A stretch of DNA of 51,000 nt, taken from Glandiceps talaboti. Taxonomy: Eukaryota; Hemichordata; Enteropneusta; Spengelidae. Below the pieces are notes generated by a model. That model was not told the DNA's origin. It searched no databases and was given only the letters and a program-made list of their open reading frames with translations. The stretch spans positions 19,236,151 through 19,287,150 of the forward strand of contig NC_135563.1 in assembly GCF_964340395.1 (NCBI RefSeq). Reading direction: 5' to 3'. A program made the translations under genes and the position numbers. How positions within the stretch are numbered: the first letter of the stretch is position 1; each line of letters starts with the position of its first letter. Of the stretch, positions 1-11,271 are shown one piece after another.

Positions 1-420
1 GTTTTGGCCTAAAGTGTAAGCCTAATTGTTCAATATTTTTATCATTATACTTTGCAACTTCTGTTTTTTAACCAATGTTTATAATATTCTTTGTTAATTT
101 CAAAGGTTCTGCTATTTTCAGTTTTAATCATAGTGTAAGTTTTAGGAACTCAAAACTTAACTTTACATCCCTTTTATTGATCTGCAATGCAATTTTTGAA
201 TCCACAATGAATATATTTTAATGGTAATCTGCTATAATCTAGGACACTCTCATGTGATACATCAAGATGGCTGTAAAGTAGGTGACAAAGACATCTGTAA
301 TGTGGGTAACTGGAATATCTTAAAATCGGATTACCAGAGCATAGCACATTCATATTGCCTCTCTACACTGAACACAAAAGCTATACAAAGTTATGACAGG
401 TAGAAAATATGCAAACTTAC

Positions 421-3400
421 CTGTGCTGCAATGCCAATTCTACCTTCATTTAGTGTTTCAATAGCATATTTATAGCCCTGACCAACAGTACCCAGGACAT
501 TACAGGCTGGAACCTAGCAGTGAATGAATAAAACAATCAAAATCAATCAATGTCTGATACATAATGATTCTTAGTACCTAAGTAATAAATTGCATGACTG
601 ACTGACTGACTGACTGACTGACTGACTGACTGACTGACTGACTGACTGACTGTCTAATCTGTTTATTCTGTAAACGGAAGTAATACAGTAGCTTCTGACA
701 GTGACAACTGTTGGTAACTACAGACCCTAACTACTACCTACAGTTACTGGCAAACAGCTGGCTATAGATCCTTACTAAGTTAGCTACACACACTGACAGA
801 GGAACTATGGCTACACACCCTGTAACTAGTGGAAAACTACTTGCTACAGACTTTGACAAGGTACTAGTGACTGTGTGATAAACTGCAAGCTACATACCAT
901 GTCAAACTACTAGTTACAAACCCTAACACACTACCTAGCAACTGAGTGTCAAATCACAAGCTACATGCCCTGTCAAACTACTAGTTACAAACCCTGACAA
1001 ACTACTAGCTATAGACCCTGACAAACTACTAGCTACAGGCAAACTACTAGCTAAAGACCCTGACAAACTACTACCTAGACACTGACAAACTACTAGCTAC
1101 AGATCCTTACAAATTACTAGCTAGACCCTGACAAATTACTAGCTACAGACCCTGACAAACTACTGACAATGACAAACCATATATAATACTAACCCTGACA
1201 TTATCAAAGTGCACTGGGCAAGTTGATGATGCTTTGAGTCCAAGTTTGTTTTCTGGTTTCCCAATACTGAGTCCTTCAGCGTCACGATCCACAATAAATG
1301 CTGTGATACCACGATAACCCTAAAATAACCAAAAGAATGTATAATATTAAAATATGTACAAGTATCTGTAAATATTATACACCTCATTTTAATATTTAGA
1401 TCAGAAGATGAAATAAACTAGGTATGGAGATATGTTACACCTAAGCAGTAATTTTATAACTTGTTGTAATTTAGGACACCATGCTCTCGATTTTCGATTT
1501 TTCAGGTCAAAGTTCACCTTGGCTAAAATCATTGCATACTGACATACATTTTAACACTTGCAGATTCTTCTACATGGTATTACAGGTATTTTTGTATCTC
1601 ACCTTAGAAAAATCAGCATTGGCAAAAACAACAAACACTCCTGCATGTTCAGAATTAGAGATCCATAATTTTGTTCCATTGAGAATATAATCACTACCAT
1701 GTGGCTTGGCTGACATTTTCATGGCAAATGCATCACTTCCAGATCCTGCTTCAGACAGGCAAAAACTACCAACCTAAAGAGAAGCAAAAGAGACACGATG
1801 AAATCTGTATTTTGGTGTCAAATGTTTTGATTCTTTAATGACTTTGGAATTCATTATTATATTTCTTATTTAGTGCATGCTCTTTTGAGGGGGATACTGT
1901 TTTACTGTAATGCTATGTTCTGCTTCAGAAAGTTATCATTCTAACCTAGTGAAAAAAAAAGATATAAGATATCCTATGATCAATTGTATTTCAGAAGTAT
2001 GATTCATGAACATATCTTATTTTCAAGTTTGATCAGGAGTAATGTTTAGGTGAGAAAAATAGTATGTCTTGCACAGCTATAGGAAAAGCTGGTCCTGAAC
2101 AAAAGACTGGTCAATCTAATCCTTATGGCTCCACTGATAAAAAGTACACTAATTTGAGAACCTTGGATTGAACTGTACACTTTAAGGATTAAATACTAGA
2201 GGCTATTCTTGTTTGTGAAAGCTTTTTTTTTTACTGTAGTCTTCCATTGCTTCAAAAAGTAATACAAAAGTATAAATTTTGTGTCTTGTTTTGTTATCCC
2301 CTCCCCAAGTATTGCAGCTTATGTAGCCATGCCAATATAGATCAGTTATTCTTATGTGGAATGCCCCTTGCCTGAAAGATCCAGGTGTTCCTTTCACTTA
2401 TATAATGTGCTCATCACATAGGGTAGCAAATGATTACATAAGTGGACCCAATGGCTGAACCTTTCAGACTAGAATGCCCCAAGAACCTATACATTATTTT
2501 TCATTAATCTAAATATTTTTCATGTAAGTAATTTTGAGGACATAAATATGATGGTATTTTTGAAGGCATCTGTCCACAATAAATGCATCCGGTTATACTT
2601 ACAACAGTTTTACATTTACTATTTTACAGAAAGTCTATTTTAAACAAATGAGAACTGCCAGCTATACCAAAAAAAATCATTTTGAACAGTCTGAAAATAA
2701 GGAGTGCATAAAAAATGAAACTACTCTGACAAAACATACCATTTCATTTGCAAGCTTAGGCAGATACTTTGCTTTTTGTTCATCAGTGCCGTTATTTCTA
2801 ATAGCATTTATAACCACTGTATTGTGTACATCTACACAGGCACTGACTGAAGGATCAACTCTCGCTATCTCTTCAATGATGATGTTAGCCATAAAGAATG
2901 AAAGTCCTGAGCCTTCATACTCTGCTGGAACCTCCACACCCATACACTGTAATATATTGAAAAGTAAGAAAAGGGGAAAAGTGAAATAGTTCTAGTGTGA
3001 GGAAAATGGAGCGAAAAGTTCAACAAATTCTTTCTCTAGCCTCTGAATGTGCCCCACATTTCAAAGTTCATGGAGGTAAAGGTAATCCAATTCCAAGCAA
3101 GAAACACGTACTGCAGCTACAGTTTGGGATCCTATGGTAACAGAGGGGGGAAATTGGCAAAACTTACACAAATTTCAATAACTTGTTGCAGAATATTTGT
3201 GGAGATAACCTTGGTAAAATACTTAGGTAGATTTTACTCATCCTTACAAAATTGGTGCCAAGCCTTGACTAAACCGACACCTGATTACAATATGACTGTG
3301 ACATGATCAATACAGTTAACAAACCACTGAAAACCTCTCAGAAATATTTGTGTTTACAAAATAAAAGCTAAAAAAAATAGGATGCATACACTGTGAAAGT

Positions 3401-4145
3401 GCACAGCCTCTGAATGTTTCAGATAGGTCTTTGTGTTGACATGACAAAAGGAAAAGGCTAAAAGATATATACAGTTTGAGATATAATATATTTCAACATT
3501 TACCCCTTGTTCAAAGAGGGCTCGAATAAGCTTAGGGTCCATTTCTGATGTTTCATCCATCTGCTTGACAAGAGGACCAATTTGTTCAGTGGCAAATCTT
3601 CTCATCTGATCTCTCATCATCTGTTCATCTTCACTTAATACAGACAATGGTTCAGTGAAAGATGGCTGTGTGTGCTGTCTTCTAATGAATGCACTCTGAC
3701 ATATCTGAATCACACAAAACAAATCAACATCAATGTCTACTGTATGTAACTGTCACCTAATTAGACGTCAGTGTCATCCTCTGCCTCTGGCATCCCATTT
3801 ATTGCACTAGAGTAGAGGCTATCCCACAGGCACTCGAATCAATGTGTATAATCATTTTTTTTTAAATGTATAGTAAATAAGAACATTATTCACTATACAT
3901 TTTTTTTAAAAATCATACAGATTGATTCGAGTGCCTGTGGGATATCCTATGTCCATTTACACACATTACATGTGTCGCAATATTTTTGTAATACAGATGC
4001 AAAGGAGATGTTCACCGTGAATGTGAATTTTGGCTCATTGATTTACGTTTCGTTTCAATAGCAATAGTACTTTACTTACTCTCGCTGCCAATGGCCTTAA
4101 CGTTTTGCCTTTCGTCCCAAGTCGTGATAACATTGACGCAGCCAT
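421..4145 (-). CDS. ACADSB: Short/branched-chain acyl-CoA dehydrogenase (5' six exons, partial)
   Basis: Mitochondrial flavoenzyme that dehydrogenates 2-methyl-branched and short acyl-CoAs (isoleucine catabolism), passing electrons to ETF. Coding exons, read on the minus strand: 4080-4145, 3504-3704, 2740-2946, 1603-1773, 1194-1319, 421-513. All have AG/GT borders and all junctions are phase 0. They encode 288 residues. The start (ATG at 4145-4143) opens a basic, Ser/Arg-rich presequence typical of matrix import. Visible family blocks are the N-terminal helical domain (exons 2-3), the flavin/substrate block [15 protein letters not shown] with the WIS motif (exon 4), and the beta-domain stretch [12 protein letters not shown] (exon 5). 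Exon 6 ends at [10 protein letters not shown]. The C-terminal domain with the catalytic Glu lies beyond the left edge, so the gene is cut by the window, not broken. The match to vertebrate ACADSB is closer than to SCAD or MCAD by recalled motifs; that subfamily choice is inference. A donor-adjacent minisatellite fills most of intron 5. Confidence 0.93.
595..652. repeat. (GACT)n microsatellite
   Basis: About 14 perfect GACT units in the ACADSB intron between the 421-513 and 1194-1319 exons. Confidence 0.98.
690..1180. repeat. Degenerate minisatellite, unit about 24 bp
   Basis: Imperfect direct repeats of a unit like ctacagaccctgacaaac plus tactag fill most of ACADSB intron 5. Copies nearest the exon (1000-1180) are the most regular; those toward 700 are more diverged. 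The array starts within about 20 bp of the exon 5 splice donor (exon ends at 1194), and the unit shares the string accctgaca with that junction. Confidence 0.9.
2040..2190. repeat. Dispersed repeat, family II copy
   Basis: By eye this stretch of ACADSB intron 3 aligns with 20910-21075 and 23700-23825. Shared blocks are a 'ggtt-atggaaaaa' box, 'aatccttat', 'aacactaat' and a 'gattgaa' box before 'ctttaa'. Terminal repeats were not resolved, so the element class is unknown. Confidence 0.5.
3120..3258. repeat. MITE-like copy (family I)
   Basis: It starts cagtttgggatcctatggta and ends near ccttacaaaattggtg, with an internal 'gtagattttac' block. These match the copies at 22060-22230 and 27745-27877. 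It lies in ACADSB intron 2. Ends are diverged and approximate. Confidence 0.5.
3822..3942. mobile_element. Palindromic foldback element, TA-flanked (mariner/Tc1-type MITE candidate)
   Basis: The two halves are near-perfect inverted copies. TCCCACAGGCACTCGAATCA opens the left half and its reverse complement closes the right half at 3942. Complementarity continues through an A/T-rich stretch to a small loop near 3880-3886. TA stands at both borders (3820-3821 and 3943-3944). About 121 bp with no coding capacity, in ACADSB intron 1. A long hairpin transcript is an alternative reading. Confidence 0.75.
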
Positions 4146-4827
4146 CCTGGACCCTTCCAACAAGTACTCTGATCTTGTCGGCTTTACGTACGGTGAACTT
4201 TGACCTCTCCCTCTTCGTTACTTATTGTATGGCAGCTTGCTTCTTCTTTTTGTAAAAAACACTCCTTTCTCTTGAATTGTGTTTTACTATATTGATGTCT
4301 TTTCGATGCGTACTACGTGGAAGTACAAACGAATTAACAAAAAAGAAGGTGGGTCGTAGTGGCTTGAAATGTTTTTATACAGCGAGTTGCGTGGTCAGAT
4401 TCTGTCTGAGTACCCGTATGTTGTTCTTTTTCGGCTGCCATTCAGTGTATGAGGTAAATAGAGAATACATGTAATCTCAATCAAGAAAAATCGGGCGTAT
4501 TTTCTCATCATCTGCCAACCAAACTTACCTGTGTGGTAATGTTATAACTAAGCTTTAATATGTATGAAAATTGTGTCAGAAGTGAAGGTCATAATAAATA
4601 AAATAGTAATTAAATACCCTGTCATTACTGTGCTATCCCGTGTGTAATTCTCAAAATGGCCGCTTCTCACTGTGTAGAGTTCGCATTAATGTTGTAAATG
4701 AAGGTATTTGTTGATCACATTGCGTTGAACCGTTTCCCCTTTTCTGTTTCCAAATCCCCAATATACTGCCATGGCCCAAACGAACTATTGTCATTTATTT
4801 GCAACGTCTTATTTACAGCTGGTCAAG
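4146..4827. promoter_or_regulatory. Bidirectional promoter region, ACADSB / RPL26
   Basis: The two start codons (ACADSB at 4145 on minus, RPL26 at 4828 on plus) face away from each other with 682 bp between them. The interval should hold both promoters plus a non-coding first exon of RPL26, because the RPL26 start follows a good acceptor (ttatttacag, ending at 4818). A pyrimidine-rich start such as cttctcac near 4662 with a possible donor near 4702, or the tract at 4261-4275, could be the TOP-type first exon. I cannot decide which. No clear TATA box was seen. Confidence 0.55.
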
Positions 4828-7300
4828 ATGAAGCTGAACCCATTCGTCTCGTCCTCTCGAAGGAAGAATCGCCAGCGACATTTTAATGCTCCATCTCACA
4901 TTAGGAGGAAGCTTATGAGTTCACCATTATCCAAAGAACTTAGACAGAAGTACAATGTTCGCAGTATGCCAATTAGGAAAGATGACGAAGTCCAGGTGAG
5001 GAAAGTGCACACCCACATGACACTAGATCTGACTGAGAGCTGCCACATGTCTCCGAGTCTTATGTACATGAAATCAAACCCAAATGTCAAACTCTCTACC
5101 TGGTTTAAGTCATATTTTCACAATTTTTATAGCGATGTATGTGATTAATTTCACTACCAGTGCTGCTCTTAACGATCCAGATACACAAGGAATCAATGCA
5201 ATAAATAAATAAATAAATGAATAAATATACTTTGATAAGTTGGTGTTTAGGGGAGTAAAACCATTGTTTTCCAAAGGCTGTCATCAGAAATGAAAATTGG
5301 AGATTATGATTGCTTTGAAATGTAGGTTTAACAGTGGTGGGAGGGGGGGGGGGCATTAATATTCTTTCAGTATACACATATTTGTCTGTATGTATGTGGA
5401 CAAGACCAATGCAATACATTGAGCAGGTAGTGTGTTGTCAGATAAGATTCATGTTTTGATTTGGGGTTTCCAAACTAGCACAATTTGATATTTGTTCAGC
5501 TTCATATAATTCCTCAGTAACCAGATTAAAATTCATTAGGTTTGATTGTGATTGTATTAAAACAGCTTGCAACCAAATACCAAGGCATGATAGGCAATGA
5601 CAATACACATGTTACTGGTTAAGGAGATGTGTTGATTTAGCAGAGGAAGTTTGAACATCTCTTCTTCCTAATCTGTAACCTCAAGTGAACTATAGATACA
5701 AATGTAGACTGACATACAGTTCTAAGTAGTGTTCCCATAGGTTTCCCACCACCCCAACCTATCAGCACAACTTCACTTTGCAGTCTATCATGATCTCAAA
5801 ATGGCTTTATTCCCTACATTGACATTCCCTTTTGTGCCAAATACTGGTTCTTGTGATGTATGAAATACTAGGTAGTAAGTAGTATGCTGAACAACTGAAA
5901 TTACAACCGGTAGCTTGTTTGTGTCAAGCACAGTTGTATATTCAACAATCCAATGTGCAATATAATGCCATGGTATGATAAACTCAATGTGGATGAATTG
6001 CCTAATTTGACAATTTTGATATTGATACCAAGCCACCAAAGCAGAGTTGTGATTGTGTATCTCCTTGGTTACTAACTGAGCACATTTCATCAACAGGTAA
6101 CACGTGGACATTACAAGGGCCAGCAAGTGGGCAAAGTAGTTCAAGTTTACCGTAAAAAGATGGTTATTTTCATTGAAAGAATCCAACGTGAAAAGGCCAA
6201 TGGTGCATCAGTGCATGTAGGCATTCATCCTAGCAAGGTAGGTTTAGCTACTAGTACTAGTACTCTCAAGCTTTCTCACAAGAACAAAACTGGTCTGGTA
6301 CATGTAACAACTTGACATTTGAACAAACAAGGAGGTAATGACATCCAAGCAGTACTTGTTAGGATGTGGCGTCAATTCATGGTGAAATTTAATAAAGGCA
6401 TTCATCCAAGTCTCACAGTTCTGCCTTCTTGAGCCTGCTAAGTCAATTTGATGTACCACTGAGACACAGCAATTGCTTGTGATGCACCAACATTTGGTGT
6501 CCCCCGATCTTTACCCAGTTTTTAGCATTTTGACCCACAACAAGAAATGTTTTCTTTCCCTGAAGGCACACTGTTTGTGCTCTGTTTTCAAACCAACCCA
6601 GGAAACTGAACTTGGGGATAAATACAATTATCATAGTATGTGTATGTATGTAAAGTTTGCCATTGAGTGATATTGGGTCATAGATCAATCTCTGTTCTCC
6701 TTAGACATTCTGTAACTCACTAGTCTTTTTACCAGTGTCTTGCATGTCTTGCAGAACGTATTTGAAAGTTGTCCTAGAATATTTTTGTTCCCAAGTATAC
6801 ATCTTGTTAATCCAATGAGAGGAGGGGTTAGGAGAATGTGTCCTAAACCCCAGCTCAACCTCACCCATCAACTCTTCCCTTAACTATAGAAACTGTATGA
6901 GAGTCTGCTCAAAATGCAGCCCCTGAATACATGTATCTTGGGTGTCCTGTGGGATGGTAGGTACAAATGTAAATGCCATTTTCCACCAAATTTGATAACT
7001 CTAAGAATGCAACAAGAGTGTATTTCGGGGGAACCAAATGTATGGCATCAAACCACTCAATTCATATCAGGCATGGCATGTAGTATTATTAGCTATATCT
7101 CATTACTTTGAATGATGAATTTTGTTTGCGTCTCACCTCACTGATACAACTGTTTCTTTGCATTCCACCAGGTTGTCATTGTCAAACTCAAACTGGATAA
7201 GGACAGGAAGAAAATCCTGGACAAGAAAGCCAAATCCAGGGCTGCAGATAAAACCAAGGGCAAACACACAGAAGAATCTGTTGCCATGGCAACTGACTAA
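4828..7300 (+). CDS. RPL26: 60S ribosomal protein L26 (uL24)
   Basis: Component of the large cytosolic ribosomal subunit near the exit tunnel. Coding exons are 4828-4995, 6097-6237 and 7172-7300, all phase 0 with AG/GT borders. They encode 145 residues, the usual animal length. The protein starts [15 protein letters not shown]. Exon 2 carries the KOW-motif region ([18 protein letters not shown]) and the block IHPSKVVIVKL spans the last junction. The tail is Lys-rich and ends with a short acidic/Ala segment. The start is chosen because ATG follows the acceptor at 4818 by nine bases and matches the conserved N-terminus. Introns are 1,101 and 934 bp. They were scanned for box C/D snoRNAs, common in ribosomal protein genes, and none was convincing. 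It is divergently paired with ACADSB. Confidence 0.97.
5199..5226. repeat. (AATA)n short array
   Basis: About six aaat/aata units in the RPL26 intron between 4995 and 6097. No other structure is apparent in that intron apart from a G run at 5344-5353. Confidence 0.85.
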
Positions 7301-7329
7301 ACATACTATTCTGTACATTTATTTGCATA

Positions 7330-7335
7330 ATTAAA
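7330..7335 (+). terminator. Poly(A) signal ATTAAA for RPL26
   Basis: ATTAAA lies 30 bases after the RPL26 stop codon. A very short 3' UTR is normal for ribosomal protein genes. Confidence 0.7.
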
Positions 7336-7868
7336 GAAGGGTTCAGAGACAATTATATGAATTTGTTGCTGTCATTTCTTTACCAGTGTGGTTGAATGTG
7401 TCATAGTAGTCTCTTTATTGGCTACACCTTAGTACAATTTACATATCATTTGGTCAAGAGGTCATACATCTCTCAGAGGGAGTGTTGATTACCTGTGAGA
7501 AAATTGTCATGGAGTAAGACACTTTTTCAGTGACCAACACCTGAGAGAAATGTATGCGCTTGTTCAAATGATTTTGAGTAATTGTCACATCTGTATTCAC
7601 ATTCTGCATAATGAAAATTACATGTAGCTGTGAATTATGGTATCTTGCACAGAGTAGGAACTAGTCAATGAGTCATGTAGTCTAGCTGCTAGACCCGTTG
7701 GCTATTGTTCACTTCAAAAGTGACCAAATTCACATAGCAGATGGCACATAAGGGTTCAGCATTATGTTTTACCAACTTTCTGAAGCACAGATCGTGTTTC
7801 AAGACAACTGACAGTGTAGGATGTGGTTCCTTGCACAGAGTAAGTGGACTGGAAATGTGTTCCTTCAG

Positions 7869-10378
7869 GCTCTGTAAGTGCAGGGGGCATGATTTTAAAA
7901 TCAAGAATAGAGATGTAGCCTGCATTTTTAGAGTCAACTACAGCTGTGGACATCCAGGTGTGTGAATCCCCTAGTGTAACTATCAGACTAAATTGACTGC
8001 ATAAGTCTACCTTTAGTCTGTAAATGATAAGTGGAATTCTTATCATAAACATACTCAGTTCAGTCAGGTCATGGTGGTTACATTTTAATCAAATCTGTGT
8101 CAATTAGCTTTTTTTTTCAAAATTAGACAATTGAAGACTTTCACATTAGATGTACATGATTGAATACTTTATTCCTGATTCCATGAACGTCAAAGTCACT
8201 TAATAGTACCAGGTACACTTGCCTTGTGGAATAGTGACGATTTTATAGAAACTTGTACCACATAGTATAGCTGTGACCAGAAGATTAATATCCTTATCCC
8301 ACTTTTATGATGTACTTCAATCAATGTAAAACTAATTATTCACTGTAACAGAGCTGGCTGAGGACCACCTTGGCTTTGAAACTACTTTTAAAAGGAAGTA
8401 GTGTCCTGTTCTTTTGAAAACACTCAAGTTTTAGGAATGAAATCTATCCAATCAATTTAGTCGAACCGTCCACAGCTGTATGCTATAGGTAATTTAAAGT
8501 GTCTGTTAGCTCTTATGAACTGCTATGTAGTCACTGCTGAAGACAAGTGTGTGGACTGCCACCAGTCAACTTTGGGCTTGATAGTAATGAGATGGCTTTA
8601 CAAAGTGTAGGCAGTCCCCAGTGAAAAGAATGTGCAGACGTCAAAACGTCCATGTGAAAACAAAATGTACTGTATAAAGAATGTGCCATATGTTTCCCGA
8701 CTAAAATTGAAATGACAAATTTCAGTTTATGGCAACATAAAGTTAGTGTAAGAAGTACATCCCTCCAACTATGAATGTTGTCATTTTGTATATTGTTTGC
8801 ACTGCATTAATATCTTGTTTGCTATTGAACAAACTACGTTTCTCGGATTTGTTGGTGCGAATCAAAAATACGGCATCGAATCATTTTTATATTATGTTGA
8901 CTTCCGCCAAGAGCAAGCAATGATTTCCAAACCTTCCAACTCAGCTTGTGTCCCTTTAAGTTCTGGTCTCCATACGTATCAGCGTGCATTCACTCTTAGT
9001 TTTAGTTCGAACTTTCTTTTGTTCAACAAACTCATGGATGATATATTGTTGTCTTTAGATTCATTACCTTAAATTGGTTTTCGTTATGTGAACTTCTAAC
9101 CTAAATTCTTGACAATGATTGCGTTTCAATCATGCATGGAATGGGAAGTAATGAACAAAAATTGAATCGAAAGAAATTGTCGTCATCATCTTGGCAGTCT
9201 TCCAGTGTATGTACATATATAAATCATGATGATGTATTTCAGTAGTTTACAATCATACTCTTGTCTGTCAAACCATAGACAGTACTGTCTGTGGTCAAAC
9301 GTGTAAAAAAATTCGAGAACAATGAACACCTGTACATAAACATGTATTGTACTGTAGATAACACTATGTAAGAACTATGCATTCCCGTATTAGTCTCTGA
9401 AAGTGCAGGGGATGTGTGATGTTAAAATCAAGAATAGAGATGTAACCTTAACCACAACAATACCGAATTATAAGGGTCAATTATGCTATAGATCGTGTAG
9501 TGTTTGTTAGCTCTTATGAACTGCTAAAGACAAGTGTGTGGACTGCCATCAATCAACTTTGGGTTTGTGTTAATGAGATGGCTTTACAGGTGGCTAGCAT
9601 TGTTACAAAGTATAGGCAGTCCCCAATGAAAAGAATATGCAGACGTCAAAACGTCCATGTAAAAACAAAAGGTACTGTATAAAAAACGCGTGCCATATGT
9701 TTCCAAACTAAAATTGAAATGACAAACAAATTTCACTGTTTGTGGCAACATACAGTTAAGTGTAAGAAGTATATCCCTCCAGGAATATGAATGTTGTCAT
9801 TTTGTATATTGTTTGCAGTGTATTAATAACTTGTTTGCTATTGAATAAACGTACCTATGTGTCTCGGATTTTTAATGCGTACCAGAAATACGTCAACGAA
9901 TCATTTATATAATTATACCTAAATACCATGTTGACTACCGCCAAGAGCAAGCAATGACTTCCAAACCTTCCAACTCAGCTTGTGTCCCTTTAAGTTCTGG
10001 TTTCCATACGTATCAGTATGTATTCACTGTTAGTTAGTTCGAACTTTCTTTTGTTCAACAAATTCATGGATGATACATTACTGTTGTCTTTAGATTCATT
10101 AAATTGGCATTCATTATTGTGATCTTCTAAGCTAAAGTCTTGAAAATGATTGCGTTTCAACGATGGAAAGGGAAGTAATAAACAAAAATTGAACCGAAAG
10201 AAATTGTCATCATCTTGGCTATCTTCCAGTGTACATATATAAATCATAACTATGTACTTCAATAGTTTACAATCATACTCTTGTCTGTCTGTCAAACGTG
10301 AAAAAAATTGAGAACAATGAACACCTGTGCATATATATATATATATACTGTACTGTAGACAACACTATACGTAAGAAC
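7869..10378 (+). repeat. Diverged head-to-tail tandem duplication (two units)
   Basis: Unit A (about 7869-9375) and unit B (about 9398-10378) share long collinear blocks. Examples are gttagctcttatgaactgct (8505 and 9507), gcagacgtcaaaacgtccat (8635 and 9641), the gccaagagcaagcaatga block (8906 and 9941) and the ending gagaacaatgaacacctgt. Unit B lacks about 550 bp near its start relative to A. A has a 91-codon ORF (8797-9072), but B breaks that frame, so it is probably not coding. No gene is recognised. 7336-7868 shows nothing notable. Confidence 0.8.
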
Positions 10379-10605
10379 AATAAAATCGGGGTAATGAGAT
10401 TCATGGTACCTACACGATTTGTTTGATTTTAAAGAGAGAGATAGACAAATATAAATGAAGGAACAACAGTCTATTATTAGATGCAAGAAAGTCAGTTGAC
10501 TTGATATCACTATCTCGCAGTGGATACTGAGTCCTGGTCCTAAAGGTACTACAGTCAAACGTATCTTGAATCTCACATTGTTCTTTTCACAACGCTCTAC
10601 TTCCA

Positions 10606-11022
10606 GGTAAGCCTAAATGTTGTTATACATATGTAATATTAACGATGAATTAGAGGAAGCATTACTTTTTTCAATATTTTGTATTTGATTTTCATAAATC
10701 GTAATTTCATTAATTTTATAAAACGATGGTAGATAAATAGAGTTGTTTCAAACATCACATTGGCCGACAAGTAATAAATTTACACATGTATTCTGTGGGC
10801 CACTATATATAGATGTCCACCTCACATAATTTGTTAAAAGTTGTCGTCATGGTAACAAATTATGACAGCCGTGCCTGTGACGATACAGTAGGACTATGCG
10901 CAATATATATTTAACCGTAATAACTTGTAAAGTTACCGTGTTGCATATCTCCGACTCACCAGTACAATTTCCTCGTATCTTACAAATCGACTTGAACATA
11001 ATGATTCAATTTTGTCCTTTAG
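10606..11022 (+). other. Probable 5' intron of the MGNCCGC gene, with 12-bp inverted repeat
   Basis: A donor (ttccag|gtaagc, intron from 10606) and a strong acceptor (tttgtcctttag, ending 11022) bracket this interval just upstream of the 11065 start codon. They suggest a non-coding first exon ending at 10605. Inside are a perfect inverted repeat (cataatttgtta 10825-10836, taacaaattatg 10853-10864) and a TATA-like ctatatatag near 10803. The latter could instead be the real promoter of an unspliced transcript. Confidence 0.4.
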
Positions 11023-11064
11023 ATAACATGAAATCTCAAATATGCTTTCTACTGAAGGAACACC

Positions 11065-11271
11065 ATGGGTAACTGTTGTGGCTGCAGTAACGAGGTGAGT
11101 GACGTAGCCGATCAGATTCCAGGAGTCCGAGAAATAAAGGGCACTGTTGAAGCAGTTGACGCTGCAATAGACGGAGACGCCGAAACAGCAATAGAAAAGC
11201 TGGGAGAAGTGGCAGAAAATGTCGAATCTACCATGGGGATTATAGAGGATATCGCTGGGGCAGTAGAATAA
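11065..11271 (+). CDS. Unrecognised 68-aa acidic protein with MGNCCGC N-terminus
   Basis: Function unknown; no family recognised. The ATG has an excellent Kozak context (caccATGG). The N-terminus MGNCCGC has Gly2 with small residues after it, which fits the N-myristoylation pattern. Cys4, Cys5 and Cys7 are adjacent palmitoylation candidates, so a dual lipid anchor on the inner face of a membrane is likely (inference). The remaining 58 residues are rich in Glu, Asp, Ala, Val and Gly, lack Phe, Tyr, Trp and His, and read as one or two acidic amphipathic helices (segments DGDAETAIEKLGEVAENVES and IIEDIAGAVE). Coding is supported by composition and start context rather than homology. Oddity: the coding string gaggtgagt (11091-11099) is also a perfect splice-donor consensus. 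No AATAAA was seen downstream. Confidence 0.6.
   Translation: MGNCCGCSNEVSDVADQIPGVREIKGTVEAVDAAIDGDAETAIEKLGEVAENVESTMGIIEDIAGAVE

Noticed and set aside
7107-7171. Box C/D snoRNA in the last RPL26 intron (atgatga and ctga boxes)
   Set aside because: The boxes are about 30 nt apart with no terminal stem, too short for a snoRNA.
8797-9072. 91-codon ORF with an ATG in the duplicated unit
   Set aside because: The second copy of the same DNA breaks this frame by indels, so it is not under coding constraint.
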